A DNA stretch of 35,941 nucleotides. Origin: JAKOQB01 sp036824465. Its GTDB lineage: Bacteria; Pseudomonadota; Gammaproteobacteria; Burkholderiales; Burkholderiaceae_F. Where the stretch lies: contig DAITAC010000038.1 of assembly GCA_036824465.1 (NCBI GenBank), positions 1 through 35,941 of the forward strand. Reading direction: 5' to 3'. The number at the start of each line of letters is the position of its first letter. The first letter of the stretch is position 1. Below the pieces are notes generated by a model that was given only the letters and a program-made list of their open reading frames with translations, made no database searches and was not told the origin of the DNA. Position numbers and translations under genes: made by a program. Shown piece after piece: positions 9,501 to 15,613 of the stretch.

Positions 9501-9994
9501 CAGGCGGAAAACATGTGCTCGCTCTGGTGCGCGTGCGCGGAGGAGCGCGCGGCGTGATCGTCGCCGGCGATCACGAGCACGCCGCCATGCCTTGAAGTGC
9601 CGGCGAAATTCGCGTGCTTGAACACGTCGCCGCAGCGATCCACCCCCGGCCCCTTGCCGTACCACATCGCAAAGATGCCGTCGCGCTTCGGCTCCGGAAA
9701 CAGGTGCAGCTGCTGCGTGCCCCAGATCGCGGTCGCGGCAAGTTCCTCATTGACGCCCGGATGAAAGCGGATCTGGTGCGCCTCCAGATACTTGCGCGCG
9801 TCGATCAACGCGGTGTCGAGCGCCGCGAGCGGGGAGCCGCGGTAGCCGGAGATGTACCCCGCCGTGTTCAGGCCGGCAGCCGCATCACGCGCATGCTGCA
9901 GCATCGGCAGGCGCGCCAGCGCCTGCACGCCGGTGACGAATACGCGGCCGTGGGCGAGCCGGTATTTGTCTTCAAGCGAGACATTCGCAAGCAT
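6512..9994 (-). CDS. Fused indolepyruvate ferredoxin oxidoreductase (IorA-IorB type)
   Basis: 1160 residues in one chain. It oxidatively decarboxylates aryl-pyruvates such as indolepyruvate to the aryl-acetyl-CoA, passing electrons to ferredoxin or another acceptor; cytosolic. Order of parts: pyrimidine-binding TPP domain (about 1-400), CPGCPHNQ at 438-445, TPP-diphosphate domain with MGDGTYYHSG at 501-510 and the metal-binding NDAVAMTGGQ at 531-540, a cysteine-rich 4Fe-4S segment at 640-684 (CEGCGDCSAKSNC), an IorB gamma domain at about 720-910 (GIGGTGVVTLG, DMTGLAQKGG), and a C-terminal DUF6537-like region. All motifs are intact. GAAGGG six bases before the ATG supports the start. Placed 33 bases after the RdhA-like gene in the auxin-degradation operon, it would deliver indoleacetyl-CoA from indolepyruvate. 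Phenylpyruvate or other 2-oxoacids cannot be excluded. Confidence 0.93.
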   Translation of the reverse strand: MLANVSLEDKYRLAHGRVFVTGVQALARLPMLQHARDAAAGLNTAGYISGYRGSPLAALDTALIDARKYLEAHQIRFHPGVNEELAATAIWGTQQLHLFPEPKRDGIFAMWYGKGPGVDRCGDVFKHANFAGTSRHGGVLVIAGDDHAARSSAHAHQSEHMFSACAMPVLAPAGLQDCLDLGLHGWAMSRYCGCWVAMKTTADIVETSATVEIDPHRVRIVTPGDFALPPGGVHARWPDPPLAQERRMQEFKVYAAVAYARANGLNRLVWDAPRPRLGIIACGKAWLDVCQALHDLGIDERVARDIGLRLYKVGMAWPLEADGVRHFAEGLEEILVVEEKRQLIEYQLKEMLYNWRDDVRPRVVGKFDESGEWPAAPHTQWLLPPLGELTPSLTARAIAARLTRFHRSETIDRHLALLQEKERPPAEIATLVRMPYFCPGCPHNQSTRVPQGSCAIGGVGCHLMAIWMNRSTITVSQMGGEGVAWLGMAEHSGTPHVFANMGDGTYYHSGLLAIRAAIAAGVNITYKILYNDAVAMTGGQPVDGPLTVPQITRQLDAEGVEHIVVLADDPAKYPADAVFAPRVQIRPREDLEAVQRELRALPGVTALVFDQTCATEVRRRRKRGSLAQADRRVFINELVCEGCGDCSAKSNCLSVVPVATEFGRKYAIDQYTCVVDESCVRGFCPSLVTVEGAALKRAPGLAPDMGDDLLEPTLPALDAPYGLLVAGIGGTGVVTLGALIGMAAHLEGKGVTVLDMTGLAQKGGAVFSHVRVARTQGELFAARIATGAAQGVIGCDLLVTASNEVLAKMRSGVTRAVVNSAPAIIGEYLSNPDHVFPSAICQDRVRATVGETRVDFIDATRVATALLGHSIGANLFMLGYAWQNGLVPVSKDALLHAIRMHGIAVEDNLRAFAWGRRAAADRTGAERRAQESEHLPASRRLSASLDEVIARRREYLVAYQDERLAQRYLDLVARARAAESRIMPGSTQLAEAVARSGFKLLATKDEYEVARLFSAPQFSQALRHMFDGDYRVHFHFAIPGFAKVDPMTGEPRKRRYGPWMMHALRMLAGAKRLRGTVLDPFRHSADRRLDRELIAEYETTIAAILATLRPDNMPTAIEIAALPERIRGFGPIRSQSADAARRRQVELLAEFARAPLAQAA

Positions 9995-10027
9995 GCGGTG
10001 CCCTTCTCGTGCTTCGGCCCCAACCCG

Positions 10028-11110
10028 TCATGCCACGGTCGCGGCGCGGCAATCGGCGCGCTCGGCTGCGGCCTTCGGCCCGACTGCGTGTCGTGCCCAC
10101 TTCTGCGCCAATTTCGGCGCGCGGCCGGGTGTGCTCCACGGGCACACCGCGATGCAGATGCCGCAGCCGTAGGTTTCGTTGAAGTAAGGAATGCACTTGT
10201 CGAAATCGACGGCCCATTTCTGCACGCCGCGCACCACTCTCTTTTCCTGGCTGATCGCCTGCGGCGGGCAGGCGTCTTCACAGACGCGGCAACGCGTGCA
10301 GAACTCGTCGGCACCAAATCGATCCGGCGCATCCGCCAGCAGCGGAAGATCGGTCTCCACCGCTGCGAGCCGGAAAGACGAGCCGTAGTGGCGATTGATC
10401 AGCGAGCCGTGCTTGCCGAGCTCGCCCAAGCCAGCGCTGATCGCCGCCGGCAGCAGGCTAAGTGACCCGACCCAGGGACCGAGATGCGGTTTGGCGCGAT
10501 AGCCGAGCGAACGGATCCATTGCGCCGTGTAACTCGCCACGCGCGCGCCGCGGTTGTACTGATCGCACACCTCGAGCTGTCCCTCTGGATCGTGCGCCGA
10601 CGACGGCACTTTCGACAGCCGCGCGTGGTTCATCACCACGCCGATCAGGATCACGTACGGGTAGTCGCTCTCGAAACCCTCGTAGACCCACAGCGGATCG
10701 ACCGCGGCGATGGCGACGAGTTCGGCCTCGCTGCCTGCGCCGGGGTAGCCGGGCGGGCGGACGCCGCGTTCGTTGAGCGCGAACGCGCGCACGCGGCGGG
10801 TCCAGTTTGCAGCCGTATCTACCTCGCGCTGCGCGGCCGGCTCCGGCAGCTTGCGCGGGCCGCGGTCGGCGAACGCATACACGTCGTGGTACGCCGGCAC
10901 CGCGTCGAAGCGCGCGATCATCGCTTCCAGCAGCTTGCCGTGTGCGATCGTGTTCGGCTTCGGCGACCAGAAGATCTGCCGCGGCCGGCGCGAGGTGATT
11001 TCCCCCACGCCGTTGATTTCGTTGCCAGTGACTTCTGGCAACAGCGCAGCGTGTTCCGGTCCCGGTTGCCAAGGGTCGGTCGACCAAGTGGACCGGGCCG
11101 CCTGCGTCAC
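10028..11110 (-). CDS. RdhA/QueG-like protein with two 4Fe-4S clusters
   Basis: 360 residues, starting with GTG at 11110 that overlaps the stop of the binding-protein gene by four bases. The C-terminal half has the signature shared by reductive dehalogenases (RdhA) and epoxyqueuosine reductase (QueG): AGLGELGKHG near 226-235, ETDLPLLADAPDRFG at 252-266, then cluster 1 ligands C271, C274, C277, C281 and cluster 2 ligands C306, C316, C319, C323 in YGCGICIAVCPWS. In those families the region ahead of the clusters holds a base-off corrinoid that does reductive chemistry on the substrate. There is no Tat signal, so it is cytosolic, unlike respiratory RdhA. The N-terminal 140 residues resemble nothing I can name. 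Substrate unknown; the operon implies a reductive step on an aromatic CoA ester or an electron-transfer role. Confidence 0.78.
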   Translation of the reverse strand: MTQAARSTWSTDPWQPGPEHAALLPEVTGNEINGVGEITSRRPRQIFWSPKPNTIAHGKLLEAMIARFDAVPAYHDVYAFADRGPRKLPEPAAQREVDTAANWTRRVRAFALNERGVRPPGYPGAGSEAELVAIAAVDPLWVYEGFESDYPYVILIGVVMNHARLSKVPSSAHDPEGQLEVCDQYNRGARVASYTAQWIRSLGYRAKPHLGPWVGSLSLLPAAISAGLGELGKHGSLINRHYGSSFRLAAVETDLPLLADAPDRFGADEFCTRCRVCEDACPPQAISQEKRVVRGVQKWAVDFDKCIPYFNETYGCGICIAVCPWSTPGRAPKLAQKWARHAVGPKAAAERADCRAATVA

Positions 11111-12261
11111 TCGCGCACCAGCGCAAACTTGCCGTCCTTGACCGTGATCAGCACGCGGCCGCGATGGTCGAAGCCGGAGTGGTCCTGCGCTGTCATGTTG
11201 ATCACGCCTTGAGTCGCAACAAGATCCTTCGTGGCTTCCAGCGCGTCGCGCAGCGCCGCGCGGAATTCAGGCGTGCCGGGCTTGCCTTTCTTCGCGGCCT
11301 CCGGCAGCGCGCGTTCCAGCAGCAGGCCCGCGTCGAAGACGCCGGCGCCGAAGATCGGCGGCCGGCCGTTGAACTGGCGGTCGTAGGCGGTCACGTAGTC
11401 GAGTGCGACTTTCTTCGTCGGCAGAGTATCGGGCGCTTCGTCGACCACGACCAGCATCGGTCCGACGATCAATCCACCCTCGAGTTTCTTGCCGCCAATC
11501 TGCAGGAACGCGCCGGAGGCCGAACCGTGCGTGTGATAAATGGTGCCCTTGTAGCCGGCATCGACGAGCTGCGCGTGCGGCAAGGCCGCGCCTGCAGCGA
11601 CACCGGCGACCAGCACCGCATCGGGCTTCGCGCTGATCAGCTTCGCCACCTGGCCAGTGACGCTGGTGTCCTGGCGGCTGTAACGCTCGTTGGCCACGAT
11701 GTTGATGCCGACTTTCTGTGCCATCGGCGCGAAAGTCTTGTACCAGTTCTCGCCGTACGGATCGTTGTAGCCGATGAAACCGAGCGTCTTCACGCCGCGC
11801 TTGGTCATCACCGCGATCAGCCCGTCGCTGATCACGTCGTCGTTCGGGTGCGTCTTGAACACCCAGCGTTTCTTGTCGTCCATCGGCAAAACGACGGCCG
11901 AGGTGCCGACCGGCGCCAGCATTGGCGTCTGCGATTCAGCCATGACCTGCAGCACGCCCATCGCATTGGGCGAACCCGACGGTCCGATCAGGGCGTCGAT
12001 CTTGTGCTCGGTCAGCAGCTTCTTGATCAGTTGCACGCTCTGGGTCGGATCGCTCGCATCGTCGTACACGATGTATTCGATCTGCAGATCGCCGGCTTTC
12101 TTCGGCAGCAGCGCGACCGAGTTCTTCTGCGGGATGCCCACGAACGCGGTCGGCCCGGTCGACGACGTGATCACGCCGACCTTCACTTGGGCAGCGGCGG
12201 GCGCGGCAAGCGCGGCGAACGCCAGCGCGGACAACATCGCGGTGAAAGGCTTCAGCTTCAT
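11107..12261 (-). CDS. ABC transporter periplasmic binding protein (LivK/aromatic-acid type)
   Basis: 384 residues, type I periplasmic fold of the branched-chain amino acid/aromatic acid family. The start at 12261 is fixed by a strong AAGGAGGAG ribosome site and a signal peptide (MKLKPFTAMLSALAFAALAA, cleaved after AAAQ near residue 24). The mature protein opens VKVGVITSSTGPTAFVG, with YDDASDPTQSVQLIKKL, IGPSGSPNAMGV and GYNDPYGENWYKTF as family landmarks. It probably captures indoleacetate or a related aryl acid. No permease or ATPase gene is found anywhere in the window, so its transport partner must be encoded elsewhere. The ribosome site lies in the loop of a small 5-bp hairpin (CTCTC/GAGAG, 12265-12280), which could tune its translation. 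A single binding protein is also part of the known auxin cluster. Confidence 0.93.
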   Translation of the reverse strand: MKLKPFTAMLSALAFAALAAPAAAQVKVGVITSSTGPTAFVGIPQKNSVALLPKKAGDLQIEYIVYDDASDPTQSVQLIKKLLTEHKIDALIGPSGSPNAMGVLQVMAESQTPMLAPVGTSAVVLPMDDKKRWVFKTHPNDDVISDGLIAVMTKRGVKTLGFIGYNDPYGENWYKTFAPMAQKVGINIVANERYSRQDTSVTGQVAKLISAKPDAVLVAGVAAGAALPHAQLVDAGYKGTIYHTHGSASGAFLQIGGKKLEGGLIVGPMLVVVDEAPDTLPTKKVALDYVTAYDRQFNGRPPIFGAGVFDAGLLLERALPEAAKKGKPGTPEFRAALRDALEATKDLVATQGVINMTAQDHSGFDHRGRVLITVKDGKFALVRE

Positions 12262-12311
12262 ACGCTCTCCTCCTTGAGAGAAACTGCAAACTCCTAATAC
12301 ATTTGGCGCGC

Positions 12312-14327
12312 TCACCCGGTCCGACTGAAATCGGATTTGCGTCCTTCGCGATTCGCCTGAATTCCCTCGCGTGCTGCCGCCGTACAGGCGCTGGCGCCGA
12401 ACGCGTGGTAGCCAATCTCCAGTGCTTCGTCCAGTGACTGTGCAGCTGCGGCTGCGCGCACAGTGTCTTCGATGATCGCCAACGCCGCGCGGCTCAGTAT
12501 CTGGCCATCGGCCGCCAACGGTTCGATCGGCACCAGCGGCGGGATCGATACTGGCCCTGACCCCATCACCGCGCGCCGGCCGGTGAGCGCATGCACGTGC
12601 GCGACGGCGCTCTCGATCAGGCTGCCGATATCGCTCGCGAGCTCGTCGACAATGCCCAGTTCCTGCGCGCGCGCTGCAGTCAGGCGCTCAGCAAGACGGA
12701 GCATTCCGTGGAACGTCGCCGCCGCCGCCGGCCAGCGGCGGTACGGCACCACCATCGCGCCGATGCCGGGCACGATACCGAGCGTGATCTCGGGTAGCTG
12801 AAGCCACGCGCCCTGCACCGCCACGATCGCGTGGCAGCGAATTGCCAGTTCGAGCCCGCCGCCCAGTGCATAGCCGTTCAGTGCGGCGACCACGGGCTTT
12901 TCCATCGCGTCCAGGTGCACCAGCAGGCGCGAGCAGTCACGCGCGTACTGGGCCGAGGCCTCAGCGTCGCCAAGCATCGAAGGAAAGCGGCCGATGTCGG
13001 CGCCGGCGCAGAACGCGCGCGCGCCGAAGCCGGTGATGACGAACCCGCGCACTGTTGCGTCGCTTTCGAAGCGTTTGATCACCGCCAGCACTTCGTCCGT
13101 CAACTCGTCATGCAGCGCGTTCAGCGCTTCCGGCCGACGCAGCGTGATGACCTTGACATCGCTGACGTCATCGACCAGCACGTGCCGCAGGAAGTCCTGG
13201 TAATCGGCGAACGGTCGTTTTGGCAAGGGCATACCGATGCGCTCGGCACCGAAGCGATCCAGGATGCGTTGCGTTTCGGCAGCGCCGAGTTCGCGCATCA
13301 GGTCGAGTGGGCCTTGCCTGAAGCCGAGCGCCAGTTTGCAGCCGAGGTTGAGATCTCCCGGCGCGCCAATCGCGCGGTCGAGGATATCGACCGTCTGCGA
13401 AAACAGCACGCCGAGCAAGCGATCACGCACCACAGCGGTTGTGTGCTCGTCCATTTCCACCCTTTTGCCGGGCGCGACCGTGACCCAGTTATCGACCGAG
13501 CGGAAGATCGGCGCGGGACGATAGTGCTCGCCTTCCTCGTCGGCCTGAAGCCGGTTGGTCTCGGTGATGATCGGGTTGCCGCGCGCAAGATTGAGCACGA
13601 AGAACGGGCCGGCGTGCACATACGCTCCGGCCGCGCTGTCGATCTCGGCGGCAGTGGCGCGATCGAGCAGCAGCGCCGCCTCGTTGCACCAGTTGTCGAA
13701 CACGCGATCGAGCATGAAGCACACCGCATCGGCCGTCACCAGCGGCAGCTTGCCGGTCATGGTGAACAGCCAGCGCAGGTACTCGAGCGCCTCACGCCCG
13801 GTCTTTTCCCAATCGATCACTTCGACCACCGGATTGCGCCATGCGGGCGCAAAGAAATGCGTGACGGTGGCGCGCTCCGGGTGCTTCAGTTCGGCGAAGA
13901 TGCGCGCCGCCGGCAGCGAACTCGTGTTCGACGTGATCAGCGCCTGCGCGGAGACGATGCCCTCCACCTGCGCGAAGATGCGCCGCTTGAGCTGCAGATT
14001 CTCGGTTGCCGCCTCGATCACCCAGTCGCAGTCGGCAAGCTGCGCGTAGTCCTGCGTGGTCACGATATTGGCGATGACCGCCGCTGCCTGCGCCTCTTTC
14101 ATCTTGCCCCGCGCGACGGCCTTGCGTGCATAGTCCTGGCAGCGCGCGAGCGCGCGCTCGAGCGGCGCCTGCGCAACATCGACCAGCGTCAGGCGGATCT
14201 GCGGCAGCGCGCTCTTCAGGTAGTAGCCGATATCGGGGCCGATCGTGCCGGCGCCGATGATTGCAACATGCTGCGGCAGCGGACGCTTCGGTGTGCGCAG
14301 CAACGGGTTGGCAAACCCTCTAGCCAT
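12312..14327 (-). CDS. 3-hydroxyacyl-CoA dehydrogenase / enoyl-CoA hydratase fusion
   Basis: 671 residues with the dehydrogenase first and the hydratase last, the reverse of FadB. The N-terminal NAD domain carries GAGTIG (about residues 26-31), and the catalytic His-Glu pair is visible in THFFAPAW and VVEVIDW. The C-terminal crotonase domain starts near 395. Both catalytic glutamates are present, in GGGLELAI and in LPEITLGIVPG. It should hydrate an aryl-enoyl-CoA and oxidise the 3-hydroxy product, here 2-aminocinnamoyl-CoA to 2-aminobenzoylacetyl-CoA, ready for the operon thiolase. The known auxin cluster also contains such a fusion. The start at 14327 overlaps the CoA-transferase gene by eight bases and has GGGAG upstream. 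The gap to the binding-protein gene is 50 bases. Confidence 0.93.
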   Translation of the reverse strand: MARGFANPLLRTPKRPLPQHVAIIGAGTIGPDIGYYLKSALPQIRLTLVDVAQAPLERALARCQDYARKAVARGKMKEAQAAAVIANIVTTQDYAQLADCDWVIEAATENLQLKRRIFAQVEGIVSAQALITSNTSSLPAARIFAELKHPERATVTHFFAPAWRNPVVEVIDWEKTGREALEYLRWLFTMTGKLPLVTADAVCFMLDRVFDNWCNEAALLLDRATAAEIDSAAGAYVHAGPFFVLNLARGNPIITETNRLQADEEGEHYRPAPIFRSVDNWVTVAPGKRVEMDEHTTAVVRDRLLGVLFSQTVDILDRAIGAPGDLNLGCKLALGFRQGPLDLMRELGAAETQRILDRFGAERIGMPLPKRPFADYQDFLRHVLVDDVSDVKVITLRRPEALNALHDELTDEVLAVIKRFESDATVRGFVITGFGARAFCAGADIGRFPSMLGDAEASAQYARDCSRLLVHLDAMEKPVVAALNGYALGGGLELAIRCHAIVAVQGAWLQLPEITLGIVPGIGAMVVPYRRWPAAAATFHGMLRLAERLTAARAQELGIVDELASDIGSLIESAVAHVHALTGRRAVMGSGPVSIPPLVPIEPLAADGQILSRAALAIIEDTVRAAAAAQSLDEALEIGYHAFGASACTAAAREGIQANREGRKSDFSRTG

Positions 14328-15537
14328 TCACAGCTCCCACAGGACGGCCGAACACGATCCCGTCGGCCGCCAGTCGCTCGATCTCGGCGGCGGCGACGCC
14401 GGCCTCGCGCAAAACGGCCTGCGTATGTTCGCCATAGTGCGCCGGAAAGGAAAGTTCTCCGGCCGTGCCGGGTAGATCCACTGCCATCGGCTGCATCCGC
14501 ACTTCCTTGCCGTTCGGCATGCGCGTGCGTGTCACGCGGCTCGCGATTGCGGGCAGCGCGCGCACCGCGGGAATGTCGTGGATCGGCGCATGCGGGATCG
14601 TCGCTGCGCGGAAGTCCGCGGCGATTTCGGCGGTGGCGAAGCGCCGCGTGATCGCGGCCATGTCGCGATGAATCGCCTCACGCTCCCTGTGCCGGCCCTC
14701 GTTGGTCACGCGCACTGCATTACCGACGGTGGCGAACCTTGGGATCTCGGTCAGTCGCTTCCACTGCACGTCGGAGCCAATCGCCATATAGATGAAGCCA
14801 TCGGCGGTCGGATAGACGTTGGTCGGGATGAACTTGCGGTGCTCGTTGCCGCAGCGGGTGATTTCGTTCGGCTGGCAGTCGAAATCGAGCAGGGGGAGCG
14901 TCGTGATCAACCACGACGCGGCCGCCTGCAGCATCGACACATCGATGCGCCGGCCCTTGCCGGTCTCGGCGCGCTCCAGCAGCGCCAGCATCACATTGGC
15001 GTACACCTCGTCGCCGGCCTTCAGATCGATCAGCGGTACACCCGACAGCGTCGGCGGCCCGTCCGCGGGGCCGGTCAGCTCCATGTAGCCGACCATTGCC
15101 TGGATCACCGGGTCGTAGCCGGGAACATCCGGATACTCGGGCCCCATTGCGGAGATGCCGGCCCAGATCAGGTCTGGCTTTGCGCTACTGAGTGTTTCGT
15201 AGTCGATGCCGAGTTGCGCATAGCGACGTGGCACGGTGTTACAGCAGAAGACATCGACGTCGAGTGCGACCAGCAGCTTGCGCAGCAGCGCCTGGCCGTC
15301 CTCGTGCTTGAGGTTGATCGCGATCGCTTCCTTGCCCACGTTGGGCGCGATGAAGTAACTGCGCCGGTCGTCGTCGACCACGCGCCCGCCGATATAGCGA
15401 TTCGGATCGCCGGGCAGGCCCTCGCCGCTCGGCGTCGATTCGATGCGGATCACGCGCCAGCCAAGCTGGGCAAAGCGCAGCGTCGCGTATGGCAGCGCCA
15501 GCGCCTGCTCCATCGACAGGACGGTGCGGCGCTTCAT
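14320..15537 (-). CDS. iaaL: Class III (CaiB/BaiF) CoA-transferase, IaaL-like
   Basis: 405 residues with the family III CoA-transferase fold. The catalytic aspartate is the Asp of PGYDPVIQAMVGYMELTG, where formyl-CoA transferase has its active-site Asp. APNVGKEAIAINLKHEDGQ is the CoA-binding region, and a GGRVVDDDRRSY loop is present. In the auxin pathway the homologue IaaL moves CoA between the carboxyl groups of (2-aminophenyl)succinate / phenylsuccinate, giving the isomer the mutase can use. Position right after the molybdenum subunit matches the published order. The start at 15537 (MKRRTVLSMEQ) was chosen over a longer frame that reads through the preceding repeat-like spacer. Generic annotation would be formyl-CoA transferase. 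Confidence 0.85.
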   Translation of the reverse strand: MKRRTVLSMEQALALPYATLRFAQLGWRVIRIESTPSGEGLPGDPNRYIGGRVVDDDRRSYFIAPNVGKEAIAINLKHEDGQALLRKLLVALDVDVFCCNTVPRRYAQLGIDYETLSSAKPDLIWAGISAMGPEYPDVPGYDPVIQAMVGYMELTGPADGPPTLSGVPLIDLKAGDEVYANVMLALLERAETGKGRRIDVSMLQAAASWLITTLPLLDFDCQPNEITRCGNEHRKFIPTNVYPTADGFIYMAIGSDVQWKRLTEIPRFATVGNAVRVTNEGRHREREAIHRDMAAITRRFATAEIAADFRAATIPHAPIHDIPAVRALPAIASRVTRTRMPNGKEVRMQPMAVDLPGTAGELSFPAHYGEHTQAVLREAGVAAAEIERLAADGIVFGRPVGAVNG

Positions 15538-15566
15538 GTCATCGCGTCCTCGGCGCGCGCAAATCT

Positions 15567-15588
15567 CTCCTCCCCCTTGACGGAGGAG
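15567..15588. repeat. Small palindrome in spacer between iaaK and iaaL
   Basis: CTCCTCC and GGAGGAG form a perfect 7-bp stem around an 8-base loop. It is the core of a purine/pyrimidine-biased 50-base spacer that resembles dispersed intergenic repeats of high-GC proteobacteria. It is the only sizeable gap (76 bases) in the middle of the operon and might act on mRNA stability or attenuate downstream expression. Confidence 0.4.
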
Positions 15589-15613
15589 GAGGCGAAGGGG
15601 TGAGCAAACAGCA

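Noticed and set aside
10028..11110. Respiratory reductive dehalogenase.
   Set aside because: No Tat signal, no RdhB anchor gene next to it, and an N-terminal region unlike PceA-type enzymes; also not plain QueG because the N-terminal domain does not look like it.
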